Origin: Chloroflexus sp. MS-G
GTDB lineage: Bacteria; Chloroflexota; Chloroflexia; Chloroflexales; Chloroflexaceae
Assembly (NCBI RefSeq): GCF_000735195.1
Contig: NZ_JPIM01000052.1
Coordinates: 1 to 32,360, forward strand
Length of the DNA stretch: 32,360 bases
Reading direction: 5' to 3'
The notes beneath the pieces are model-generated. The model was not told where the DNA came from, searched no databases, and worked only from the letters and a program-made list of their open reading frames with translations. Positions 16,966 to 25,452 of this stretch are shown piece after piece. Position numbers and translations under genes: made by a program. The first letter of the stretch is position 1, and each line of letters begins with the position of its first letter.

Positions 16966-18342
16966 GTGGCATCTTCTGCGTCAATTGTTATCTGCGGAGC
17001 AGGAATTGCCGGCGTCGCTGTCGCCCACGAGTTAGCCGTCGTTCACGGTTGGCGCGATGTTGTGCTGGTCGAAGCGGGTGATCCGTTGGCATTGACCAGC
17101 GATAAATCGACCGAGTGTTATCGTAATTGGTGGCCAGACCGGGCGATGGTAGCCCTTATGAATCGAAGTATTGACCGGCTGGAAACTATAGCTGTGCGGA
17201 GTGCCAATCGAATCCGGCTCAACCGACGTGGTTATCTCTATGCAACGGCCGATCTCGAGCGGGCCGAACAGTGGCGCTTGCAAGCACTCCAGGCTGTCGC
17301 CGATGGTGTGGGTCCACTCCGTATTCACGACCGTGCCGATGCTGACTACCGATCGACTGTTGGACATGACTGGCAGAAGGCACCTACCGGCGTTGATTTG
17401 CTCCTTGATCAAGACCTGATCAGGCACCATTTTCCGGCTCTGAATCCGAGAACGGCAGCCGTCTTGCATGTTCGGCGTGCTGGCTGGTTAAGTGCTCAGC
17501 AGTTGGGTGCGCTGTTACTTGAGGAGGCACGGGCTGCTGGCGTGACCGTGCTGCGGGGGAAAGTAACGGCTGTTACCCAAGTCGGTGGGCGGGTCACTGC
17601 TGTGACAGTAGCTACCACAAGCGGTACTTACTCAATTCAGACGCCAAGGTTTGTGAATGCTGCCGGACCATATCTGGCAGAGGTTGGCGATCTGATCGGG
17701 ATTGACTTACCAGTACATCACCAGGTGCACCTTAAGGCCGCCTTCGCCGATCCGCTCGGTGTTGTGCCTCGTGATGCACCATTGTTGATTTGGGGTGATC
17801 CGATTGAGTTGAACTGGAACGAGGCAGAACGCGATGATCTGCGTGCCGATCCCGCCACTGCGTGGTTAACCAAACCGTTACCACCGGGAGTACATTGTCG
17901 GCCCGAAGGCGAGGGGGGCAGTAGACAGGTGCTATTGCTATGGGATTACCATCCTCACGATCAGCAGAACCGGAACCCTCGCTTTCCGGTGCCACTCGAT
18001 GATAGCTTCTTCGAGGTTGCGCTGCGCGGGATGTCGGTCATGCTGCCAGGGCTTGCCAATTACCTCGAACGGCTCCCCCGTGCCTATCTCGATGGCGGAT
18101 ACTATACCTGTACGCCAGAAAATCGACCACTGATTGGCCCTCTTCCTGTTGAGGGAACATTCGTGATTGGTGCGCTGGCCGGGTATGGCATCATGGCAGC
18201 GCTCGCAGCCGCTGAACTTCTCGTGACGTATGTGGTTGGTGGGTCACTCCCTGACTACGCGGCTGCGTTTCATCCCAATCGCTATCACGATCCAAATTAT
18301 CTGTTGCAGTTTGATCACTGGAATGATAGCGGCCAGTTGTGA
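16966..18342 (+). CDS. FAD-dependent oxidoreductase (DAO family)
   Basis: The 458-residue protein has an N-terminal dinucleotide-binding GAGIAGVAVAHEL motif followed by a VVLVEAG strand, and a C-terminal TPENRPLIGPLP...GALAGYGIM segment. Both are typical of D-amino-acid oxidase/sarcosine oxidase-like flavoproteins, which oxidise the C-N bond of amino acids or N-methyl amines. The His or Cys that would carry covalent FAD in some relatives is not obvious. Substrate unknown. GTG 16966 was chosen since GAGGT lies five bases upstream; the TTG just before it is too close to that site. Its stop is 14 bases from the convergent hydrolase gene, so the two transcripts probably overlap at their 3' ends. 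Confidence 0.85.
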   Translation: MASSASIVICGAGIAGVAVAHELAVVHGWRDVVLVEAGDPLALTSDKSTECYRNWWPDRAMVALMNRSIDRLETIAVRSANRIRLNRRGYLYATADLERAEQWRLQALQAVADGVGPLRIHDRADADYRSTVGHDWQKAPTGVDLLLDQDLIRHHFPALNPRTAAVLHVRRAGWLSAQQLGALLLEEARAAGVTVLRGKVTAVTQVGGRVTAVTVATTSGTYSIQTPRFVNAAGPYLAEVGDLIGIDLPVHHQVHLKAAFADPLGVVPRDAPLLIWGDPIELNWNEAERDDLRADPATAWLTKPLPPGVHCRPEGEGGSRQVLLLWDYHPHDQQNRNPRFPVPLDDSFFEVALRGMSVMLPGLANYLERLPRAYLDGGYYTCTPENRPLIGPLPVEGTFVIGALAGYGIMAALAAAELLVTYVVGGSLPDYAAAFHPNRYHDPNYLLQFDHWNDSGQL

Positions 18343-18356
18343 ATCAAGTGTGACCC

Positions 18357-19535
18357 TTATGGCAGCCAGGCGCCGATCTCATTCGCGATAGCATCGGCAC
18401 TGGTGCGTTCCATGTTGCTCAAAACGACAATCACACTCTGCCTATCGGGATAGTACGCCAGATGGGTGACAGCCCCTGAGATAAAGCCAGGATGGTAGAT
18501 CACCCGTCGCCCGTTACGCTCTTCGATTTTCCAGCCGTAACCGTAATTACTGCGATTGGGGGTATACATTTGGCTCAGCTCAGCAGCAGGGAGTAATTGC
18601 CCACTGTTCAAGGCCTGGACGAATCGGTAAAGATCTTCGACGGTCGAGTAAAGGCCACCGGCGCTGTACAGATTACTGGTATCGATTGGGATTGCCCGCT
18701 CGTTGTCTGGCCCAAGGTAGCCAACCGTACCATTAAGCACCGAGGCATCACCACTATCGTAGCCGCTATTGATCATGCCGGCAGGGATGAAGATGTTGTC
18801 GCGGATGTAATCGGCATACGATTGACCGCTAACCGCCTCAATCACTAATCCAAGAACTACGTAGTTGGAGTTGCTGTATCGATACGCACTGCCTGGTACA
18901 AACTCGAGTGGCAGATTGCGGAAACGAGCAACGAGCTGGGTGGGAGTTACCGGTAAGCGTTCAACCTGCTCAAACGTCGTAAAATCGGTATAATTGGGAA
19001 TGCCGGCGGTGTGTGAGAGGAGATGGGCGAGGGTAATGGGTTGCCATGCCGTTGGGCAGTCGGGCAGATAACGACACACCGACTCGGTGACCGCTAACTT
19101 CCCGGCAGCCTGTAACTGCATAATCGCCACTGCTGTAATCGGTTTCGAGATTGAAGCAATACGGAAACGGGTCTGGGCGGTATTGGGTAGGTCGCGCTCG
19201 ACATTAGCCAGGCCGTAGCCACGTGCAACCAAGATACGCCCTGTGGTTGCAACCAGCACTGAACCGCGAAAACGTCCTTGTACGGTCAAATCGCGCAGGT
19301 AGGCGTCGATTTGCCCGGCAAGATCGACCAGGCTCGGTGTAGGAGTTGGCCGTACCGGTTCCATCACTGCAATCAGCGGCGTACTGACCATAGTCGGTGT
19401 TTCAGGGGTAACGCTAGGTAAGATCGTGGGCTGTGGGCCAATTGGCGCCCATGCAGATACAACGGTCTCACGTTGGCCGCAGGCACTCAACATACTGACC
19501 ATGCATAAACTCAGGAGCAACATTGACCAGCGCAT
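18357..19535 (-). CDS. Lipoprotein serine hydrolase of the beta-lactamase/class C PBP family
   Basis: The 392-residue protein begins with a lipoprotein signal (lipobox LSAC, Cys19) and a Pro/Thr-rich spacer (about 30-70), so it is likely surface-anchored. The catalytic domain shows S128-x-x-K131 (ASISKP), Y220-S-N222 (YRYSNSN) and H348-P-G350 (HPGFISG) in place of the KTG box. This matches class C beta-lactamases, D-Ala-D-Ala carboxypeptidases and related esterases; which reaction it performs cannot be decided. It is the last gene of a four-gene minus-strand cluster, 13 bases after the lipoate-ligase-like gene. Calling it a resistance gene would be unjustified. Confidence 0.87.
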   Translation of the reverse strand: MRWSMLLLSLCMVSMLSACGQRETVVSAWAPIGPQPTILPSVTPETPTMVSTPLIAVMEPVRPTPTPSLVDLAGQIDAYLRDLTVQGRFRGSVLVATTGRILVARGYGLANVERDLPNTAQTRFRIASISKPITAVAIMQLQAAGKLAVTESVCRYLPDCPTAWQPITLAHLLSHTAGIPNYTDFTTFEQVERLPVTPTQLVARFRNLPLEFVPGSAYRYSNSNYVVLGLVIEAVSGQSYADYIRDNIFIPAGMINSGYDSGDASVLNGTVGYLGPDNERAIPIDTSNLYSAGGLYSTVEDLYRFVQALNSGQLLPAAELSQMYTPNRSNYGYGWKIEERNGRRVIYHPGFISGAVTHLAYYPDRQSVIVVLSNMERTSADAIANEIGAWLP

Positions 19536-19548
19536 AGTTATGAATAAA

Positions 19549-20382
19549 CTAACCTTCCAAAGGTAACGGTAAAAAACGCGACTGGACAGCAGTCATTACC
19601 TTCAATTCTTCTGTCGTCCAATCCGAGGCAGCTATGTGAACATCGTACCGCTGTTGCAAGACGGTAGCAAATGCGGTCGCCAGACGGTGCAAGTCAGGCG
19701 GACTTGAGCACACCGTCGTCAGATCCGTGACACGACGACTCAGGCGCTCACTGAAGAGATGGCGTTCAGCAGATGGAATTGCTAACAAGGTCGCCAGTTG
19801 CTGGCCTGGCCAGCAGGTGTAGATTCCCACTTGAAAGAGCAGCCCTTCCCGACGTCGAATTTGGGCAAAGCCAACCAGCTTTCGATCCGCGACCAGCAAT
19901 TCGTAAGGAGACCGACCACCAAAACAAGCCCGTGCAGTTAAGGTATCGAGCATCTGTCGGTCGGTACGGGCAGTTGCGATGTCGATAAGCCGGGTCTGAA
20001 TACCAAACTGCATCAACGTTGCCTGCCACACTTCTCCTAACCAACGGTACGACTCGCTAACATCGGGGTGCGCCAGGGGATGGTCGAGTGGCAAGGCAAT
20101 ATCTTGCATGAGAAAACCCGGCACGAACAACACTGCCGTGCCACCGCTCGCACGCCGATGAAGCGTGACACCCTGTTGCCGTAGCGCCAGCTGATCAACC
20201 TCACTCAGTTTTTGCCCGGAGCCGATAACCAGAGCTGGTTGGGGGCCAGCAGTGTACCAGCGAAGAGCCGGTTGATGAGTGGTGACCAATCCGGCCAGCA
20301 TTGCTGTACCGGCAGCTAGTTCGCTCGCCGGATCACCGTGGACTGGTGGCAATAACCGCCACGTTACTCCATTACTTCCCAT
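19549..20382 (-). CDS. Lipoate-protein ligase A-like protein (biotin/lipoate A/B ligase family)
   Basis: Numbered from the chosen ATG the protein has 277 residues. The core HRRASGGTAVLFVPG motif (about 75-90) matches the RRxSGGG signature of lipoate ligases and octanoyltransferases, and DRKLVGFAQIRRREG (about 165-180) supplies the conserved lysine. Such enzymes attach lipoyl or octanoyl groups to E2 subunits of 2-oxoacid dehydrogenases or to GcvH; transfer direction and donor cannot be settled. A longer frame reaches 20511, but that extension reads antisense-like, and AGGAGA lies seven bases before ATG 20380-20382. The start overlaps the upstream winged-helix gene by 19 bases, so coupling is likely. 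Confidence 0.82.
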   Translation of the reverse strand: MGSNGVTWRLLPPVHGDPASELAAGTAMLAGLVTTHQPALRWYTAGPQPALVIGSGQKLSEVDQLALRQQGVTLHRRASGGTAVLFVPGFLMQDIALPLDHPLAHPDVSESYRWLGEVWQATLMQFGIQTRLIDIATARTDRQMLDTLTARACFGGRSPYELLVADRKLVGFAQIRRREGLLFQVGIYTCWPGQQLATLLAIPSAERHLFSERLSRRVTDLTTVCSSPPDLHRLATAFATVLQQRYDVHIAASDWTTEELKVMTAVQSRFLPLPLEG

Positions 20383-21488
20383 CGACAGTCTCCTAAAGGC
20401 GTCGCAAAATGTTCGGCAACACGAGCAGCTAATGTTTCGAGTTGAGACCGTAGCGACGTTGCGAGTGGAGCAAATGGTCGCAAGGTTACCAGCAGACTGG
20501 TTCCACGCCAATCGTACCGCCAGGTACCGGCAATGCGTCCACCAAGCAATATGGTTGCTTCGATATGACCGGCTGGACGCCAGACGCGCTTGTAGAAGGC
20601 ATCATCGATCAGCCAGTGTTTGTCGCGAGTGGCAAGCAACAGGGGATCAAAACGTCCCAGTAAATGGGGTGGCAGTTCAGCAGGTGATGGTAGATCGGAT
20701 AACCGATCAAGTTGTTCTTGGAGCCACCATGCCGGTTGACCATTAATCTGTACTCTCACCACCTGGTCGCCGAGGAGCTTGAGCCAACGTTTGATCTCGG
20801 CCTGCGTTCGGCCACGCCACCAGGTCATATCGGTGAGCGTTGCCGGCCCAAAGGCAGAAAGGTACCGACGTAGCAATTCGGCATTAGCGGTCTCGGTATC
20901 AGGTGGCGCCCATTCCAATTCGGGTACCCAGCGCAGCCGATGGGCCATCCGGGCTTCACCATTGCAGGGTGCAGCATGACACGCCAGACCACGACGGTTC
21001 AAAATGGCAAAGACACCACCCCACCCCGAAAGATGGTGTTGATCGATCATCGGGAAAAACCGCCGAAGATCACTGCGGCCTAACGTTTCGTGTTCGTACA
21101 GCAGATGAGCGACCTGCGTGATAAATGCCTCATATTCGGTCATATTCCAACCATTATGCACCGCTTCCCGCTCCCAGTAGGTAGCACGATCAGCCTGCAT
21201 TGCGTAGATCAATGGCCAGTCAGTGGTAGGGTAAAGGTGTAACGTGCCCCGTTGCCCCCAGATACGCACCAGTGACCGTTTCTGGTAGAGCAGGTCATCG
21301 AAGTGATTGGCGCTAAAGGCCGGTACACGATTCCAGAGTGCCAGACTGGCAGCGGGCAGAATCTGCGCCTGTATGCCGGCCAGACTCTGAGCGGCGGTAA
21401 ATGGATCGGCGAACGGCGTGTAAAGACCGTTGTTGACATATCGTGCGCTGATAACCTGGGCTAAGGTGAGGGCATACTCGGAACTCAT
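20364..21488 (-). CDS. Winged-helix protein of the AlkZ/YcaQ (HTH_42) family
   Basis: The 374-residue protein matches the HTH_42 family, tandem winged-helix proteins that include the DNA glycosylases AlkZ and YcaQ. The Q-x-Q catalytic motif of AlkZ-type enzymes is present as Q40-A-Q42 (LAGIQAQ) just after the first helices, and the following VRIWGQRGTLHL stretch is family-typical. By analogy it may excise bulky or crosslinked alkylated bases; this is an inference. The ATG overlaps the TGA of the upstream glycosyltransferase gene (ATGA). It is the second gene of the cluster, between genes of unrelated function. Confidence 0.82.
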   Translation of the reverse strand: MSSEYALTLAQVISARYVNNGLYTPFADPFTAAQSLAGIQAQILPAASLALWNRVPAFSANHFDDLLYQKRSLVRIWGQRGTLHLYPTTDWPLIYAMQADRATYWEREAVHNGWNMTEYEAFITQVAHLLYEHETLGRSDLRRFFPMIDQHHLSGWGGVFAILNRRGLACHAAPCNGEARMAHRLRWVPELEWAPPDTETANAELLRRYLSAFGPATLTDMTWWRGRTQAEIKRWLKLLGDQVVRVQINGQPAWWLQEQLDRLSDLPSPAELPPHLLGRFDPLLLATRDKHWLIDDAFYKRVWRPAGHIEATILLGGRIAGTWRYDWRGTSLLVTLRPFAPLATSLRSQLETLAARVAEHFATPLGDCRWEVME

Positions 21489-23932
21489 GGCGCTCTCATC
21501 AGTTCTATCGCAGCCGAACCACGGGCGAAAACCCGCACTAGTGGCTCACCGTCGGATGGAAGCGTAGGGGTAGGGAATACCTCAATTGCGCTCGGCCCAA
21601 GAGCCTGAAGCACGGTTGCCACTTCGGTAGCATCAGTGAATGCCGGCAACACGACCAATGTATTCTCATCATCGCTTGTACCACGCCAGATCTTTGGCTG
21701 TTGCGCTGGTGGTAGATCGATGGTCAGAAAACGCACTGTATCACTCAGCGCCCATTCACGTGGTAAGTACACCGATACTCGTTGCTCCGAGTCGGTCGGT
21801 GTCGCAGCACGACGGACAATATACGCCATAACCGTTTCAACCCGATCAAATTCACCGTACACCTGCGGATTGGTCCGCATCTGTCCAAAATAGACCCAAA
21901 GATTGAAGCATAGACTGAGCACTAGCATACCAGGGATCAACCAGCGCTGCCATTCACGGCTACTGCCAAATCGGCTTAGCCCCCAACCGGCCAGTGCACA
22001 AGCTGGGGCCAGCGTACCCAACGCACGCATTGCATGCGGCGCGTTGAAGCTCAACAGACCCGGTACATGGTAGAGGAGCCAGAGCACAAACAACACCACG
22101 ACCGATTGCCGACGGGCCTGCCAGGCGAGGCCCAACCCAAAGAGCAGAAATAACCCAACCACCGGATCAACCATCGGCGCCAGGGGAAGATGGTGACGCC
22201 CATTCGCGTCACCTTGCACATGCCACATCAGCCCATAGCGCACGATATGCTCACCGAGAAAATCGAGTGGTCGGTGACGGGTGAGATCATTGGCCTGAAA
22301 AATTGAGACCAAACCTACCCGACGGTTAAAACCGGCACTATCGTTCAAAATATAGAGCGCCAGCGGTGCGATTACGATTGCCCCTACCAGAGCAGCGCTA
22401 AGCAGATGTGGCCAAAACCGTCGCCAGCGCGAGAGATCGTGACCGAGTCGGAAAACTGCTACCATTAGCAAAGCCAGTGGCGCCAGGCGGCCGGTGTGAT
22501 ACGTGTAGACAGCCAACCCACCTAGCAGCGCGGCTCCGACAACATAACTCCACGAGCGCCAGTATTGCTGTCCTGGATCAAGCCCTCGCCATAGCAGCCC
22601 CCCCGCAGTGAGCACCAGCAGATGGTCGAGTGTCGCCGGGAATGCCCAACGACTCATGCTGAGCGACCACGAAGCCCAGGCCAACAGGGCAGCAGCCAAT
22701 ACCGCTGCCCGCCGTCCAATGAGCGGTGAGGCAAACCAATAAAGCGCTAGAGGAGTAAAGGCTCCGGCTAACGCACTCACCAGGCGCACGCTCCAGGCAT
22801 GAGCACCCCAGTTACCTACAATTGGCGCCACCAGATAAAAGAACAGCGCCGGTAAATCGGCGCCTTTGACGACATAAATCGGGCGAAACGTTGGTTCTGT
22901 CCAGACTCGTAAGGCCAGCAAGCCGTGGCGCGACTCATCACGCCACAATGCCAACGGCATCTGATCAAGCGCGATCAGCCGCGTCGCCAACGCGATACCG
23001 GTTATGAGCAGTAATGACCGGCCAACCGGCCATACCGACCCCTCTTCGTCATCGGTGATCAATGGCCAGACCAGCCAAACACCACTTATAACTGGTAGCA
23101 AGGCAATCCAGGCCGGCACACCGAACCGTATGGCTATCAGACCGGCAAATGCCAGAATGATCCCAAACCAGCTCCACTGTGGTTGTGGGGTGATCCGCTT
23201 GGAAAGACGTTGAAGATAGTTAGCCAGTGACGGCCAAAGCGCAAGGATGAGTACCGGCGCCAACGGCCACCACGGCCATGGAAGTGAGGGTAACCAGTAT
23301 TCGGCCCCTACCGGAAAGGAAGCTAAACCAATTGCCGGCAGGAGCGCTAGCCCTGTTAAAATATTGCGTAGACGTTCATCCCAACGCCAGAGCGTGCCCG
23401 CCCACCAGACTAGTAGTGGCAGTATTGCCCAACCAATCATCTGACCACTTAGCGGGGGTCGTTCAACCGTTGTCAGAAAATTCACCCTGCTGAGCGCCAA
23501 TCCCAATTCGCGAATATCAGGTGGTGCAACGTAGGGTTCGGTTGACCAACGTAAAAATGACTCGCCGGTTGTACTGGTTGGAAGCAGAAATCGATAGTAA
23601 CGCCAATAACCGGCTACCGTTGTTGTTACCAATTGACCGTCTTGATGCGTAAAAATCACCTGTGCTGGTGCTATGCCTTCCCGGCGTGGAGCTGCCAATC
23701 GTAATTCGATTAGTGCTGGAGCGCCGCGGTATCCGTAGATGAAGAGCGTGGCCTGCGGATATGACCAGCGGAAGAGATCGGTTTCATTCCGCTCGTTGCT
23801 ATGAAATCTGGTCAAGATAGGCTCGTTTTCTTCACCTACTGCCCAATACTGTGGAGGCCGATCCGCGCCGAACAGCAAGATGCTGGCGGCGATCAAGACT
23901 AGGACAACGGGCAACCAGAATGAAGATCGCAT
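21485..23932 (-). CDS. Large multi-pass GT-C-like glycosyltransferase (family 39-like)
   Basis: The protein has about ten or more membrane segments. Residues 40-160 (from the longest start) form a soluble beta-rich N-terminal region after the first membrane helix. A segment with ALWRDESRHGLLALRVW carries an acidic D/E near the first large loop, as in dolichyl-phosphate-mannose-type and ArnT-like GT-C enzymes that use lipid-linked sugars. A role in cell-surface glycan or protein glycosylation is inferred. Longer starts at 24010 and 23974 exist. The extended -10 TGG-TATAAT (about 23973-23981, minus) points to the start at 23932, where GGGAG lies close upstream, but the choice is uncertain. It is the first gene of the four-gene cluster. 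Confidence 0.78.
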   Translation of the reverse strand: MRSSFWLPVVLVLIAASILLFGADRPPQYWAVGEENEPILTRFHSNERNETDLFRWSYPQATLFIYGYRGAPALIELRLAAPRREGIAPAQVIFTHQDGQLVTTTVAGYWRYYRFLLPTSTTGESFLRWSTEPYVAPPDIRELGLALSRVNFLTTVERPPLSGQMIGWAILPLLVWWAGTLWRWDERLRNILTGLALLPAIGLASFPVGAEYWLPSLPWPWWPLAPVLILALWPSLANYLQRLSKRITPQPQWSWFGIILAFAGLIAIRFGVPAWIALLPVISGVWLVWPLITDDEEGSVWPVGRSLLLITGIALATRLIALDQMPLALWRDESRHGLLALRVWTEPTFRPIYVVKGADLPALFFYLVAPIVGNWGAHAWSVRLVSALAGAFTPLALYWFASPLIGRRAAVLAAALLAWASWSLSMSRWAFPATLDHLLVLTAGGLLWRGLDPGQQYWRSWSYVVGAALLGGLAVYTYHTGRLAPLALLMVAVFRLGHDLSRWRRFWPHLLSAALVGAIVIAPLALYILNDSAGFNRRVGLVSIFQANDLTRHRPLDFLGEHIVRYGLMWHVQGDANGRHHLPLAPMVDPVVGLFLLFGLGLAWQARRQSVVVLFVLWLLYHVPGLLSFNAPHAMRALGTLAPACALAGWGLSRFGSSREWQRWLIPGMLVLSLCFNLWVYFGQMRTNPQVYGEFDRVETVMAYIVRRAATPTDSEQRVSVYLPREWALSDTVRFLTIDLPPAQQPKIWRGTSDDENTLVVLPAFTDATEVATVLQALGPSAIEVFPTPTLPSDGEPLVRVFARGSAAIELMRAP

Positions 23933-23972
23933 TGCTCCCACTGAGCGATACAGTGAACGAATCACGGCGAAC

Positions 23973-23981
23973 ATTATACCA
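23973..23981 (-). promoter_or_regulatory. Extended -10 promoter of the glycosyltransferase cluster
   Basis: The minus strand reads TGG followed by a perfect TATAAT hexamer (23973-23978). No clear -35 is seen. It overlaps a possible start codon at 23972-23974, which argues for the shorter protein. Confidence 0.45.
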
Positions 23982-24078
23982 GTAATCGTCAGAAGACAGG
24001 TAACGTGCATCCTTTATGAGGCGATTGTGGAATGTGCGTGTAGGGCTTTTCAACGGTTCACTCTACCCGCTAAAAGTG

Positions 24079-24232
24079 AGGTGAGAGGAGGGAGAAAAGG
24101 AGTGAGCGGTAGGAACCAAGTTTAGCTCCAATCCCCGCAAGCGGGGGAACTAGTGGACAATGGTGTGTAATGTACCAAATGCTGGGTTTCGCCTGCTCAC
24201 CGTGCAATACGGGCCAGAGGCCCGCGCACCCA
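24079..24232. repeat. Dispersed intergenic repeat element, copy B
   Basis: The gap between the ParB-fold gene and the glycosyltransferase gene holds, in order, GAGGTGAGAGGAGGG (24079-24093), the palindrome CCCCGCAAGCGGGG (24133-24146), a 21-bp block at 24170-24190 matching copy A at 17 of 21 positions, and a CGGGCC-AGA-GGCCCG hairpin leading into CCGCGCACCCA (24222-24232). It is a single copy with no tandem expansion. The rest of the gap (24233-24393) shows no gene I can support. Confidence 0.55.
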
Positions 24233-24393
24233 AGTCATCGAGGCAGGTTCAGATCATACAATTCGCAGGTCGGCACAAACAAATTACGGAACATGGCTCG
24301 CGTACTCAGGTCGTCGGCGCATATTCAAACACACTCAGCAACGTCTGCACGACGATAATCCTTTCCGTACCAACGATATTTCCGAGAATACAA

Positions 24394-25308
24394 CTACACG
24401 CCAGCAGCGGCTTTTCCGCGTAACGCACCGAGCAACCACTCGGTAAGCGCGGTCAGGCTACGCTTGCCAAACAGTCGGACATAATCAGCAGCGGCCATGA
24501 GCGGCCCTGGATCGGCTCCACCATTCCGTTCGCGGAGATACCAGCGGTGATCCATAATCCAGCGGTACAGATCAGCTTCAGTTCGCCCTGGAAAATAGCG
24601 AAGTGCCTGCTGATTGCGGATGACCTCGATCACCGGCATATAGACTGTATCGTACCAGCTTGCCACCGCTTCCTCGCGAGTGACCGGTCGTCCCAGCTCA
24701 AGCCCCATGTAGTAGCGATGCGCATTAATATGCCGTATCAGATCGAGATACCCACCCGGTTCGCTAAACTCAATCCGCTGCTCAGGCCGCAACTCGGCTA
24801 AACCAGTCCATTCGAGAAAATCGCTGTACTCCTCTTTCAAAAGGAGATCGCGAACACTCAGACTGGCATCGAGAGGAACATCGACAACCAGTTCGGTGAC
24901 AATGGCATCGATCTCGCGTTGACCTTGAAAACGGGCAACCGAGATACGATGATGCCCATCCTTCACAAAGTAGATGTCACCCAGTTTATACAATTCTACA
25001 GAAGGTAACGGCACTCCTTCGTAATGTGCCCGATCAATACTCATCCAGCGGTAGCGATTCGCATTATGACGCGGAGCAAATTGGCGGTCAAAATCGCCGT
25101 AACGACCTTCGCTCCCAACAATTTTATCAAGCGGAACCGTCTGATGACCAAGATAATGTTGACCGCGTACATTGAGGCGTGCGCGCACCTCGTCAAACGA
25201 AAGCAATTCGTTCGACTGACGGGTTATTAACGACAGCAGCTCGCGTAGCATCTGGTCGCGGCGAATGCGAGCAAATTCATCGTGTACGATTGCTTGAATA
25301 GCTGACAT
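24394..25308 (-). CDS. ParB/Srx-fold protein of unknown role
   Basis: The 304-residue soluble protein contains a ParB N-terminal-like core at about 60-150: PLDKIVGSEGRYGDFDR, then IYFVKDGHHRISVARFQG, which carries the DGHHR signature shared by ParB nucleotide-binding domains and sulfiredoxins. No helix-turn-helix of true ParB is obvious, and the C-terminal half (about 160-300) is helical with basic patches. Its target is unknown; a nucleotide-binding regulator is the safest description. The AAGGAG site lies in the loop of a small GGCC/GGCC hairpin just before the ATG. It is transcribed alone or with the downstream metallophosphoesterase only by readthrough from the kinase side being excluded; the 144-base gap after it contains nothing recognised. 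Confidence 0.65.
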   Translation of the reverse strand: MSAIQAIVHDEFARIRRDQMLRELLSLITRQSNELLSFDEVRARLNVRGQHYLGHQTVPLDKIVGSEGRYGDFDRQFAPRHNANRYRWMSIDRAHYEGVPLPSVELYKLGDIYFVKDGHHRISVARFQGQREIDAIVTELVVDVPLDASLSVRDLLLKEEYSDFLEWTGLAELRPEQRIEFSEPGGYLDLIRHINAHRYYMGLELGRPVTREEAVASWYDTVYMPVIEVIRNQQALRYFPGRTEADLYRWIMDHRWYLRERNGGADPGPLMAAADYVRLFGKRSLTALTEWLLGALRGKAAAGV

Positions 25309-25452
25309 CGGCCTCTCCTTTCGGCCTTACCAGAGTTGATAGTCAGCGCAGCACACAATGCGCTTCACAATCGACCGGCAACGCCGACGGCCGTAACGGG
25401 GGTAGCGTACCATGGCTAGTGCATGATTGCAACTGTCAGCCGACGTGATACG

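Noticed and set aside
18357..19535. Antibiotic-resistance beta-lactamase
   Set aside because: The family motifs fit carboxypeptidases and esterases equally well, and the third box is HPG rather than KTG.
20383..20511. Longer N-terminus for the lipoate-ligase-like protein
   Set aside because: The extra residues are Cys/Ser-rich and arise from the opposite-phase reading of the overlapping winged-helix gene; AGGAGA precedes ATG 20382.
24160..24423. Small plus-strand open frames opposite and after the ParB-fold gene
   Set aside because: They run through the dispersed repeat copy and into the antisense of the ParB-fold gene, with no start signal.
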